From contig FLMG01003944.1 in assembly GCA_900088475.1 (NCBI GenBank), forward strand, positions 5,674 through 32,082: a stretch of 26,409 nucleotides of DNA, given 5' to 3'. Both the position numbers and the translations under genes were made by a program. The DNA is from Hyphochytrium catenoides (taxonomy: Eukaryota; Sar; Hyphochytriomycetes; Hyphochytriales; Hyphochytriaceae). The stretch's first letter is position 1. Each line of letters opens with the position of its first letter. Positions 1 to 11,300 of this stretch are shown piece after piece. Below the pieces are notes generated by a model, which saw nothing but the letters and a program-made list of their open reading frames with translations, did no database searches and was not told where the DNA came from.

Positions 1-1021
1 ACTCATACTTGGGGACGAAGCACTCTTCATAGCGGCCATCACAACCGGTACCATAGATAGCCCCTGGCGTGGCCCTACAGTCTGCTATACACTTATCATA
101 CAGCTGCCGTACATAGGAAGGCGAAACGCCATAATTTTCTTCTCCAATCTCGTCACAGGTCTCCGGCTTCTCATTCTGTGCATCTGGAATAAGGCGTGTA
201 TAGGTTGCCTTGCAGCAGAAGCCGGCCTTCGCAGAGTACCTTTGCTCACTCAGATATGAAGACTCCCCTTCTTCATCGAAGTATAAGAGCTCTTCAAACC
301 GACTTCCACTGTCGTCTAGAACTTTCACAGCCCACATATTGGTCCATGACGGTTCACTCTCCGATGAGGACGGTTCTAAAAGCTGGACTTGGCCATCTCT
401 GTAGGTAACCCACTGCACTCCTTTACCGCCTAACCCTAGCCATGCCTGATCTCCATTAGGGCATCGTCTGCATACGTGGTGCTGCTTCTTAGCACCATTC
501 TGACCAGGGGGAAGATAAGTGCCCACTGCTTGTCCTTTGCTCTCAAGTGAAGCGCATTCCTCCTCAAACCTGCTCAGACTTTGATCACACTCGCTGATAG
601 GAACAACACTGATGTCCGTGTAGAACCCTTCGTCGCCGGATTCAATGTCTTCCTTGGTAGGGCGGAACCAATCTTGGCACGCCTCCAATGGCTCTACTTT
701 TGCTAGCACCACCGGATCACTCTTTAGTCCTCTCTTTGTGGAGTTCTTTGCGACGAGGTAGTCGGGATAGCGATGAAGAAGAGAGTAAGACTTCTCCCCC
801 GTCATCATTTTTTTCGCTACGCTGTCCGCGGTAGTAAAGGAGGAGAGGGGATTATAGCCGACTTCGGTCGTCTTCCTGCTATCTTTTACTCCCACCCAAG
901 AAGAAGAAGCACCGGCAGTCGCAGCTTGTGACTCGAGTAGCAAAGAAGAGAGCATCAAGGATGCAGCGGCAGCGCTAAGGCCTCCCAATAACATAGCATT
1001 TGTCCAGCTTTTCGTCCTCAT
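1..1021 (-). CDS. Secreted Cys-rich protein, unrecognised, cut at window edge
   Basis: An uninterrupted minus-strand frame runs from an ATG at 1021-1019 to the window edge: 340 codons with no stop, so the 3' end lies outside. The N-terminus looks like a signal peptide: a short basic start (MRTKSW) and a hydrophobic stretch (MLLGGLSAAAASLMLSSLLL) ending in ESQAATA, a plausible cleavage zone. About 12 cysteines follow, several paired (VCRRCPNG, FCCKAT, KCIADC, GCDGRYEEC), as in a disulfide-stabilised exported protein. There is a central acidic/Ser stretch (EPSSSESEP). No intron is needed in the visible part, unlike most genes here. I do not recognise the family and assign no function. Because the frame has no stop inside the window it is easily missed. 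It is divergent from the finger gene beginning at 4573. Confidence 0.8.
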   Translation of the reverse strand, partial: MRTKSWTNAMLLGGLSAAAASLMLSSLLLESQAATAGASSSWVGVKDSRKTTEVGYNPLSSFTTADSVAKKMMTGEKSYSLLHRYPDYLVAKNSTKRGLKSDPVVLAKVEPLEACQDWFRPTKEDIESGDEGFYTDISVVPISECDQSLSRFEEECASLESKGQAVGTYLPPGQNGAKKQHHVCRRCPNGDQAWLGLGGKGVQWVTYRDGQVQLLEPSSSESEPSWTNMWAVKVLDDSGSRFEELLYFDEEGESSYLSEQRYSAKAGFCCKATYTRLIPDAQNEKPETCDEIGEENYGVSPSYVRQLYDKCIADCRATPGAIYGTGCDGRYEECFVPKYE

Positions 1022-2753
1022 CTTTCGTCTCTCTTCCTTGGTGGTCCTGCTCCGCTGCAGTAAGCAACAAGGCAAATGACGACCAGCAGCAATGACGACT
1101 AGCAAATTTAGATCGATTATGATAATGAGTAGTAGCGCAGGAGAGACGATTTTTAAAGTGAGGAGCATGCTCATCAGCAGCAGCAACTCAAGCATGCCTA
1201 GCTCATACAGATCATCACGCCCTGTTGTTTCCTCTACGCCACCCCACCACTTCACCTCCTGCTGCTTGTCTGCCATGTGGGGGGAGAAGACAGGATACAT
1301 GTTGCTGGCTTCTTCTGGGTCTTTGTTCGACAATGACAAGAGATGGTACCCACGGTGATGGTCAGCTATGCTATTCAGACCAGGCAGCACGGTGCTCGTC
1401 ACAGAGGAGAGAGGCACCAATATCCACCACCTTCTCTCCCCGCCGCTCTTTCTCTCCCTGCTACTGGCTGTCGACCAGTCTTCTAGCCGTCACACCCGCC
1501 CGTTACTCCCTCAAGAGGTCTCCTACCGCCGTGATAAATTTATTGTAAGGATTCTATGTCACGCCCACTCATTCTTAGCCCCTTTACTTGGCCCTCCTCC
1601 CGTATAATAATAATATACTTTCCTTCAACTTTTCAGCAGCGCAGGCTAGTTACCCCGCTCTATTACTATTGGACAAGCTCTAAACCCTGGTGACTCTATC
1701 GTGGAACAATGGGCATGCAACAACAAGGCCGGTGGTGGGCAGAGAGGTGGCCTAAAGGCCCACAAAGAACCACTTTATTTGGACGTCGATCTGTCCCACC
1801 TGAATTGAGGGAACAAGAGGAGGGTCTGTCTGTGCCTGTGGTGGTGGACATCCTTAATTAGCTTGTAGTTCACCACTTCTTTTTTGTGCAAGGCACTAGT
1901 TCTACTACTACTACAAGTACTACTCTTGCTGCTTTCTGAAGACAGCAGCAGCGGAGATGATAGCCTTTAGTAGGATGGTGGTGCTGTCATCATCTCGAAG
2001 ACAAATCCTGATGATTGATGTTCGAGGAGGAAGTGGGCAGTGGTCTGCTGCTGCCACCTGCTGGTGGGTGTGCACAAGACCTTGCCACTAGTTCCCGCCG
2101 CAGATTGCAGATTGGGGTTGTTAGTTGTTGGAGCATGTGAGAGCTGGTGGTGATGAGAAGCAATCAGCAGGATTTTTGCCGTTCTTCTCTGTACCTAACG
2201 AGACGTGCACTACATAAAACTCAAAAGAGTTGGATGATGAGCGTCTTCGCGTCTTTTAAAAATAATATTTATCTGCTTTGGGAAATAAGATTAAGAGTGG
2301 TGCGGGGCGAGTCTCTAGCTCGCTGCGCTGCACTGTTGTCTGCGCTGGGTCAGGAGTAGTTCAATTCAGCACTCTACTACTACTAGGTTCTTCCTCCCCT
2401 CCTTCTTCCGCGTACACGTTAATCTGGCAGTAGTAGTACTACTTTTCTAGCTGACAACCTCCTCTTCTAGATTCTGGTGGCGACGACGGAAGGTGAAGAA
2501 GGTGTTATCCTATCGAGTATCTTTTGTCTGTCAAAGCAGCAGCGATGTCCCACCACGTAAGAAGGAGAAGATCCACGTACTTGCAACTCCGTGGTGAGAT
2601 ACTGCGATAGCAATCCTCCGTTCGAGAGGCTCTCGTCTCGAATGACCGGCGGCGGAACCGTGCCAGGCAGGAAAGAGGCTATCAGTCCAGCTAGCGCCGC
2701 CCCGGAATAGCGTGGGTGACGCCAACCCTTTCAAAGAAGGTGGTCCGAAAGAT

Positions 2754-2777
2754 CTACTAGTAGTCATCTACTAGTAG
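2754..2777. repeat. Two copies of the palindrome CTACTAGTAG
   Basis: The perfect 10-base palindrome CTACTAGTAG occurs at 2754-2763 and again at 2768-2777, separated by four bases. Two adjacent symmetric sites could be a protein-binding site, but they lie among many CTA/TAG repeats and may only be repeat drift. Confidence 0.6.
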
Positions 2778-3472
2778 TCGATACTAATCAACAACAACAA
2801 CCCCTTTTCTTCCGTCATTGACGAAGAAAGAAGGACGCCTACAGAAGGTAGGAGCTTGTGCGTAACGATCGTCCGTACAGAAGAAGTAATAAGAAGAACA
2901 GCAACCCACTTCCACCGAAAGGGTGATGAGGATTAGCCATCGAAGATCTGACGATGCTTTTGCGGGCCCCGTCGACAGACGACGACGAAAGCCGTGCGTC
3001 ATCATCTAGTCCTGTCAATCATCATCTTGAAGAGCCCGTCGACGATAGGTTGGCTTCTTATGGTAATATGAGGGGTGGTCAGAGCTAGCTCGTCTAATCC
3101 TCTTCTCCCAGCCGCCTTATACCGCCTATTCTATTGTTGTCCTCCCTTTTCTCTGGAGCTGATTGTTCTTAGTAACGCCTCTTAAAGTTATTTGGATGAT
3201 TGCCTGTTGTCGCAGCATCAATGGGGTTGCTTGCTGTTGTGGGGATCTCTTGTTTGATTGTCGTCCTGAAGATAATAGTAGTAGTACTTGCTCCATAAAT
3301 AATAGAAGAAGAGGAGAAGAGTAGTGCACAAGAGCAGCCGCCGCCTCTTCTTCTTCTTGCTGCTACTTCTAGTAGCAGGCAGCAGCAGCAGGAGGACTTT
3401 TTTTGATTCATACGAGAGAATAAGAAAAGGTGGTTGACAGCGAGCAGAGAAGAAGACTCCTCCAGCAGCAAA

Positions 3473-3493
3473 GATGATGATGATGATGATGAT
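3473..3493. repeat. (GAT)7 microsatellite
   Basis: Seven uninterrupted GAT units, followed by further GAT/GATGATG clusters to about 3715. Translating the other strand gives only poly-Ile or poly-His, so this is read as a simple repeat. Confidence 0.85.
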
Positions 3494-4572
3494 AAAAAAT
3501 GGGGAAGGATGCTGCACTGACTGTGGACAAGGAGGAGGGCGAAGCAGAAGGAGCTGAGATGATGACGAAGAGGAGAGTTAAGAGCATGTGGCGCCACATC
3601 ATGCATGCAGGCCATGAAGCCTTCCAAGATGATGATGATGCGCGGCAGCTGTAAGAAGAAATGATAGGCGATGATGATGGTGCTGCGGCGATGAGTGATT
3701 GATTGATGATGGTAGGGCTGTTGACAAGAAGCAGACCATCAGGGAAATGTATGACCCATGCTTTTTGAAAGTAAAGTTGCGAGAAGCCTTCAAGAATTAT
3801 TCATTTCTTTCGGTGGTTCACCTGCAGTCATATTCCAATCTCTATGATAACAATACCTGAAAGCTTTCAACTGAAACATTACAACTAATTATTCCTCATA
3901 TCACATATTACTATCCTTTATATAATAAGCTGAATTTCAAATAAAAGGAGACCGTGTGACACCAGGGGGTGCCGCCACCTACCCTATGTGGCCCCCGTAA
4001 GCCCCCCTAACTCTGGCTGCTCTAATTTTCTCTATGTCCCCAGGGCTCCAAGTTGAGTACCCATTTACTCCCTTGGGCGAAAAAAAGCTGTGTGTGTGTT
4101 TGTCCGTAGCCCAGCCAACACAACCACACCACGATTCGTTTTTGCCTTTCATCACTGATCACCTCCAGAGCCTTGCCCGTTGCGCAGCGTCGTCGGTCTT
4201 CAGCTGGTCCATTGCCTCTTGGCGGTGCTTCGTCTCTCTCGCGCTCACTTGCTGAGCGTTGTTTCACTTCTGCCCTAGCCGGGTTGGATGTCTGCTTGTC
4301 TCCTTACGGCTGTGCACCACCCTATGACGGGTTGAAGGACAAGCTCTCCACCTTTGAGAGCAGACTTCCAGTGACATTTGCGGACCGTAGCGGTACCCAG
4401 CACGTAAGGACACTGCTACCTGGACTGCTAAGCATAAATCCAGCTTCGTCGAGTAGGGACCGCGAGTGCTGCGGATGTTTCGCTGGTGCCTTTCGTGTCC
4501 TCAGTGATACGTCGTTGATTTCTTCTGTGCTTTGTTTTATCTTGTTCCCTGTTTGAGAGCGGGTGGAGCAAG

Positions 4573-7485
4573 ATGAACGGAAGCACGATCGAGGCGCTGA
4601 TGACGCCACCTCCATCGGTCCCTCCTCCAGCATCGACCACTACCATCAATGCCGTCCCTATAACACATCTTCGGGCCACAGAGGTGGCCGCCGCACTTCG
4701 AGAATGGTTGCCAAGGCTTACTGCGTCGACTCGGTTCCACGCAGTTGCACTGCTTGAAGATTTGAATGAACATATGGATCTTCCCCCCGTTCCCATGAGG
4801 GGCGGCATTGTGGTTAAGAAGCGCGGAAGGTATAACAAAGGCGATAAGGGTGCAGAAAGCGACTCACAAACTCGGCGCACAAGGAAACGAAAGCGCCCTG
4901 ATCCTACAGCCCTTGCTACTGGTCCCTTAAGTGTTGAGTCCCTCCTCAGTGCGGCAACCGGCATGCCTTCGACGGACCCCAACTCTGTCTCAGTAATGTC
5001 TGGGGCATTGTTGGCCGCAGAGCTGGAAGGGGATGACCGCCTGCTAAAGGATGACCAGCAACTAAGACTCTCTCGGTCTAGACAGTGCGCTGTAGAAGGC
5101 TGTCAAAGAAGGTCGAGAGATACCGGGGGATTCTGTGCGGCCCATGGTAAGCTGCAGTCACTTGATGCAGCTGTGTTCCCTTAACTGAGCCTACAGGGGC
5201 TATACTTTCGAGGAACTTTAGCTTCTTCTTTCTCCCTTTGACTCTGCTCACTTCCATTTCTGTGGTCCTTCTCGTTGCGTTGTATTCTCTCGTAGCAGGT
5301 TTGTGACAGCTACTCTAGGCTAGTCTTTGTTTCCCTAGTTCTGAGCCGGACTGGATGCTTGTTATCTAACGTTACTCTTCGTCGCTGTGTACCTTCCTCC
5401 GAACACGATATCTGTCCACTTGGCTACACAGGCGGCGGAAAGCGATGTGCTCATGAAAACTGCGATCGCAGGGCTCTGAAATATGGATTCTGCTTGCGGC
5501 ATGGTACCTTCTCAATCTTACCTCTTCCAAGACTCATAAGGCGGGTGTTAACTACCTTTTTTTCTAAATCTACCTCGTTTCTCGCTGTGTAACTTTAGGG
5601 GGAGGGCCACGATGCAGCGTCCTCGGCTGCGACAAGCCCGTGGACCGCACAAAGTTCTGCTATTCACATGGAGGAGGAAGACACTGCAAGCACGAACACT
5701 GTGAGGAGAGGATCCCATCTGGCGCTGGGGGCTTCTGCTTGATGCACGGTGGGAAGCTTTGCAGTGTAGATGGATGCGGAAGGTTGGCACACAGCCACGG
5801 AGTGTGCAAGATGCACAAGACGAAGCCTCACTGCATCCAAGAAGGATGCGATAGACCTGCGGTAGCTCGTTCGCTTTGTTATGTCCATGGGAAGGCGTAC
5901 GCTTGCCAGCAGGAGGATTGTACCAATCCCGCACTAAGAAAAGGAGGACGATGTAAGCTACACGGTGGAGGAAAGACTTGCTCTCTGAAGGAATGTGAAG
6001 GGACTCCTCTACGAAGCGGGACTTGCTTAGAGCATGGGGGAACGGATTTGTGCAAGATGGAGCGGTGCAGCAATATCTGCCTAACAGGTCAGTCTGCTTA
6101 GCGGGACAGAGAGGGACGACCAAAGCAGAATAGGAAGAAAGGATACCCGCCAGCAGCTTGTCAGAGGTTGCCAGCCTTTACTAAGCTAGGAGGCCAGTGA
6201 AAAATTGACGCTCTGAAGAGCTGGAGATCAGTTTGGATTCAAGTGAGAGAGGAGATAGACTTGCTTTGAGGCGAGAAGACCGACTCAACAACCTCTTCAC
6301 AGGTGGACTATGCAAGAGTCATGGAGGTGGCACAAGGAAGTGCAGCATAGAAGGTTGTACCAAGAATAAGCAGGGACCCACGGGGTTCTGCATTGCCCAT
6401 GGTAATCCAAAAAGGAAGAGACAAGGGGGAGATCTTAGACGCCCGATAACAAACACTAGTCGTCGGCATAGCCGGGGCGCCAGTCTTACTTGCACCTGTT
6501 ACGTATTGCAATATGGCCTGTTTGCATTAAACTGCTTCTTGTTCCCGCTCTCTCTACCTGCAGGCGGGGGTTTGCGCTGTAGAATAACAGGTTGTGGGAA
6601 GCTGGCGGAGAGCGCAGGCCTCTGTGTCGGTCATGGTGGAAGAGGGAGAAGAGGGAAATGCAAGTATCCCCGTTGCGAGCAGTTTGCTGACAAGGTAGAC
6701 GCAAGTTCTCTCCCTACTCAACGAGGTTTCTGCGTAGACCTTGATGTCTCACTCATTTCGCTATTCCTCCTTCCAAACGTGGTTCGCCTTCGTAATCGTT
6801 CCCCTAATGCCACATGCCATGAGTGCTTCCAGCGCGCTCCTCACCCATTTCTCTTTGTAGGGAGGACTTTGTCATCCACACGGTGGCGGTCGAAGGTGCA
6901 AGGCCCAAAACTGCGGCAAAGTTGCCCTCAAAGGTGGCTACTGCCATAGACACGGTGGAGGAAGAACCTGCGAGCATGAAGGGTGCGAGCATCAGGTGAG
7001 TGGGCCACTAAAAAATGGCTCTGGTGACATCTGCCTGCCACCCCACTGTCATCTGAGTCTGGCTTTTTCTGACTCCCGTGTCCTTCCTTTCGTCTTCATC
7101 TCCTCCCTCGTCCTTTTCCTGTTAATGGCCGATTTGTCTTTGTTGTTGGGGATGTCAAGATAGCATAAGCATGTCTTAGATCTACATCTTAAAGTCGTCA
7201 ATCTTGTCTTCTGTGGAGCCCTAGTTTGTCTTTTGAGCCTTGTCCTCATGGCCGATTCGCCTCTCTCGCACTGACTCAAAGATATGCGGTTGGACTTTCT
7301 TGCAGGTACCTCCCAAGGCCTCCTACTGTCTTCGGCATGGAGGTGGGCACCAATGCCTCTTCGACAGCTGTAGGGCACACACCTACAGTGGCGATTTCTG
7401 CAAGAAGCATAAGCCAGCGCTACCCCACATCTCAGATGCAGACCTTGGCATGCTCCCTGATCCAATGCAGAGAGCTGAGGTCTAG
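4573..7485 (+). CDS. Protein with 15 tandem WRKY19-type Cys/His fingers
   Basis: Seven exons close in phase to 559 aa: 4573-5146, 5432-5503, 5599-6087, 6303-6401, 6564-6694, 6861-6995, 7306-7485. The start is the first ATG after an in-frame stop near 4516. Residues 1-170 are low-complexity and basic, with likely nuclear-localisation clusters (VKKRGR near 81-86, RRTRKRKRPD at 101-110). From residue 172 to about 540 there are 15 consecutive units C-x4-C-x(9-12)-C-x2-H, usually followed by GGG or GG, for example CSVDGCGRLAHSHGVCKMH. This is the zinc-binding repeat of Arabidopsis WRKY19 and of large oomycete and stramenopile families; there is no WRKY, kinase or NB-LRR domain. A nuclear nucleic-acid- or protein-binding role is inference. 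The C-terminal tail (about 18 aa) is acidic. Several fingers are completed only by splicing, for example across 6088-6302. Confidence 0.9.
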
Positions 7486-8319
7486 GACAGCACTTATCAC
7501 CTCTCATCAGCGCTCTCACGTGGGCTTTCATGCGTGATAACCTTGTTCGTATTGGCGAGGACGATGGGTCAATTGATCAACAATGACTTACGTGGGGACC
7601 AGATTAGACGAAGAGGTTGTTCTTCTCCTAGTAAGCTTTCTCTCGGGCTACTTCAAGGACTTTACTAATCCCCGCCTTCCATGGGGCTCGTCAGGGTGAC
7701 TGGAGCTAATTCTCTAGGCTCTGTCTCACAGCTGTACATTTTGCACAGCCTTCTCTTTTGGCTATCCGCTGTGACTTTCTATCTGTCTATTTGGGGCTGC
7801 CGGAAGACCAGGAATACTTTCAACCGGCTGATTGTGACAAGACCAGCCTGACGACTCCAATTATTCCCACCCCTGGTCCTTCCTTTATGGCTCATAGCCT
7901 CATTCTACCGACTGTCTTGAAGTGGCCTAGCTAGACTCCACTCTCTCCGTTATTGTTGTCTTTCTAACACCTAACACTGCGTCGCTTGTTCCCTTATGAA
8001 CAAATAAGCATTGCTCATGATGTTAGAGCTGAAGGCCGCCCATCTCAGCCGCATCAAAGCTCCTCCTTCTTCTCGGGAAAGATCTGCTATTCGGCAATCT
8101 CCTTTTCTCTGGAATTGTGCTCTAGCTTCTGGGCTTTCGATTTTTTTGGTCCCGTTTCCTCTGCCTATCCTCTGCTTATTTAGAGAAGTATGGGGTGCCT
8201 CCAATGTTGACGTTCGATTGATCGAATTTTGCACAGCAGAGAATACTTTGCAAGTCGGGTCTCATGGCACACTTTATAAGTAGTGATCTTCTCTATCTGT
8301 CGGCTCCCGTGCCCTCTGT
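7486..8319. other. Convergent intergenic region
   Basis: Lies between the stop of the finger gene (plus) and the stop of the lipase gene (minus), so it should contain both 3' UTRs and poly(A) sites. I found no exon with plausible splice signals and no RNA gene. The short open frames near 7990-8280 lack repeats, domains or convincing codon bias. Confidence 0.55.
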
Positions 8320-11300
8320 CTACACCCTGTTCTTCAGCTTAGGGTTGAGTTGTCCACATTCATCTCCCTTGGTATTCCTCTCATTCTGCTCTTGTTGCTC
8401 CCAGTATAATGCTGCGTCAATGATAGAGTTCAGGGCGGCCCTGAGGGAAGATAGAAGGCAGGTACAGTTAGCTTGCAAAAGATATAGAGAAGAACGACAT
8501 CAAAGAACAGATCTCCAAGACGGATAAGGATAGTCGCAGAGGAGGAAGGGGAAAGCAGAGAATGTTCAAGACTCGACACCCACGAACGCACCCATAGCTC
8601 CCCATAATGTGCGCCCGTGGCTTCCTTGCCATCCTCTTCAGCAGAAAACGCTCGACATCAGATGGAGAGAGGAGAAATCTTCCATGTCCGGACGGATCAA
8701 TGAGAACTTCCTCTCCAACGTGCTTGTAAGAGTCGGTCCAGCTCTTGATCCCCATAAATTTAGGGGAGCCAGTGATGAGGTCCCCATCACAAACCACACG
8801 ATAAGAGGAGGGCACTAAGTGATTGTAGACTTGGGCGAAGGTGTGGTTACCTGCAGAGAGAGAGGGCACATAAAAGACGGAGTGACTTAGAACGACAGTA
8901 GGCAAGAAATTGGTTTACGCAGGCGTTAGAGGCAGGTATGACCGGACCACGGAGGAAAGGCGGACGGCCAGCAAGGTGGAGCTGTGAAGACACTGTTATC
9001 CATCACTGGGATGGGAAGCGCCTCAAGAGAAGGTCTTCCTTTATACAGAAAAGAAGACTATTGAGTCTGGAAAGACAATTGACGAGGGGACGAAGCCAAA
9101 CGAGAGAGAGCCTAGGGATAAAATCTGTAAGGGAACGGAGTGAGGATAAATAGAGAGGGAGAAGAGATATTGAAGGGGAGAAAGGATCTGCACAAACCGA
9201 TCCTGGGCGCCCCATAACTGTACATGATAACGTCAGCAGGGACCTTGAGGGCCAAATCTAAAGCCATCAACGTGGCCATCGCGCCTCCCAAGCTATGCCC
9301 TACATGGAGATCAGGGTGGTAAGCTCAGCCATAAACCCCAGAAGCGCAGAGAGGGCGATAAGGAGGATAGGTATCCTCAAACGGACTAAAAGGCTTTTGC
9401 AGAGCAAGAGACAGAGAGAGAAAGAGAGAGCGGATTGGCAGAAGTGAAACGGTAGCTACAAAGAGACCAAGCAGACAGCAGGCCGCGGAGACAATCGGCA
9501 GAAGCATCAGTTTAGCGCTAGAGGGGACACAATGGATTGAACGGCGTGAGAAGGGAAGTATAGATCGCTCGTAGATAATAAAGAGCTGTTTGAGCAGACG
9601 GAGAAATTTTCAAGTACTAGGCAGGAGGCGAGACCTGTAACATATATCTGCGCTTGCCCTTCCTCTGCTAACGTCCGCTGAACTATTGCGCGCACCTCAT
9701 CCCTCATCGCAAGGGTTGCACTCCAGAAGCCCCGGTGACAGAAGGCCCTCTTAAAAGCTGCGGCCATAGCTGCAGACAGGGACCCTGGAAGAAAAGAAAG
9801 TGGAGGTGTCAGGGCACCTGTCCACTCTCTCTCTGTCTCTCTCTTATCTTCTCGTTCCCTCTTTTCCTCTCCTTGTCTCTTTTCCCCCAGTTTCCTTCTG
9901 CCTTCATTTTCCCTCTCCTCTCTGTGCCTGTCCTCTTACCTTCACCTCCATCTTTCCCTATATCTGTCTCCATCATGTCGACGTCCAAGTCCACAAGCGC
10001 ATTAGCTCTATTGCATGTCCCTCGAAACGCGACAATGATCCTCTTGGCATCTCTTACGACGATTGACCGCGTTCCGTACGCAGCGTGGTCGTATTCTCCC
10101 ACCAGCTTGAGCTGCATGTGCGCTGACAGAGATCGGATAAGGAAGGATAGCGATTTTGATTGGCCGGAGGATTCCAAAGAAGTGAAAGATAACCCGACAC
10201 AGAGCAACGAGGGATGGAGAAGAAAGGAGGCAGGAAAGAACGCAAGAGTGGTTGACCGTTGACTACGTTATTCTCATTGATTGCACTAGGCGAGAGAGAG
10301 AGAGAGAGAGAGAAGAGTTCAGAAAGTCCAAAGAGCCAAATGAAAGAGACAAAGGGACATCGGCACTGCAGGAGCGGCATGGTTGACGAAAGGAGCAAGT
10401 CTAAGGATAAAAGCAAAAAAGCCAGAGAGGGAAGAAAGCAATAAGTAGCTTTTTGATGTTCCTTGACTATTATTCGAGTGCTCTGATTAAGTCTCTTACC
10501 TAGGGTGTGGATCAGAATGGGATAGTCGCTGTCAAAGTAGACGATGTAGCTGAGGTTGTACAGGATACATGCTGTCTCCACAGAGAATCTTAATGCACAG
10601 AGTGGAAGGAGGGAGTTAGAGGATCAACGGAGAAGCCGACAGAGCCAAATCCTGTCATCTTCTGCAGTCTAACTCTCCCTTCTCTTCAGATGCCTTGCCA
10701 TCCATTAGCTTCCCTTTAGTTTTCAGGACTATCCTTGGTCATCGTCTTACTCTCCTCCTTGCTACATCAGGTCACACTATTGGTGTTCTGAAGAGGTATC
10801 TTATCCTATACGGTCGGTCCTATGTTGAAGCTCTCCTTGTCCGCCGGCTTCTCTCCATCTCTATGTCAAAGGTCGCGCTCTCTCTCCAATTTTGTCCTTC
10901 CGCTCCTTCTCTCAATAACTCTTTCTTTCTCACTCAACAACTCTTTTTTCTAACCTCTTCTTGTTCCTTCTGGATTGACCGCTAAGAAGCTGTGTAATTC
11001 CCGTTGGATCATTCACTTCCTGCACCGATTCCGTCAGCCGCCGCGTGAGAATGACGTTTCTCACGGTTTTCTGCAGCCGACGAAGTGCAGAAGGCGACGA
11101 AGAGGAGAGAGACGCAGAGGTTTTTGCACTTATCCTACAAAGAAAGTGGGAAAGAGTGAGAAACGCGCCGAGTTAGAAGATCGGCAAGGTAGGAGCCTGG
11201 AGTGAACGAGAAGTCGAAAGAAAGGCAAGCGCCCTTGAGGTTTGCCCAACAACCAGCGTGAGCCCCATTCGCGGAACGGGGAGTAAAAAAAAGCGTGTAC

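Larger units (their letters stand above)
1022..4572. other. Intergenic region rich in trinucleotide repeats
   Basis: This 3.5 kb stretch separates two divergent genes, so it should hold both promoters. I see no exon chain in either direction. Open frames here (for example around 3170-3630, minus) are made of Ser/Leu/Tyr/His runs that come from CTA/TAC, AGC and GAT repeats, and several frames are open at once, which argues against coding. Clustered (CTA/TAC) repeats lie near 1905-1925 and 2375-2440, and GAT repeats near 3473-3493 and 3629-3640. An in-frame stop at about 4516-4518 lies upstream of the 4573 start, so 4150-4572 is probably promoter and 5' UTR of the finger gene. Confidence 0.6.

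Noticed and set aside
3169-3627. A 152-codon minus-strand open frame
   Set aside because: Composition is Ser/Leu/His/Tyr runs from triplet repeats, several frames are open at once, and no domain or splice partner is seen.
4173-4556. A plus-strand open frame just upstream of the finger gene
   Set aside because: Opposite-strand and other frames are equally open, there is no recognisable motif, and it ends 17 bases before the better-supported start at 4573. Probably 5' UTR or promoter.
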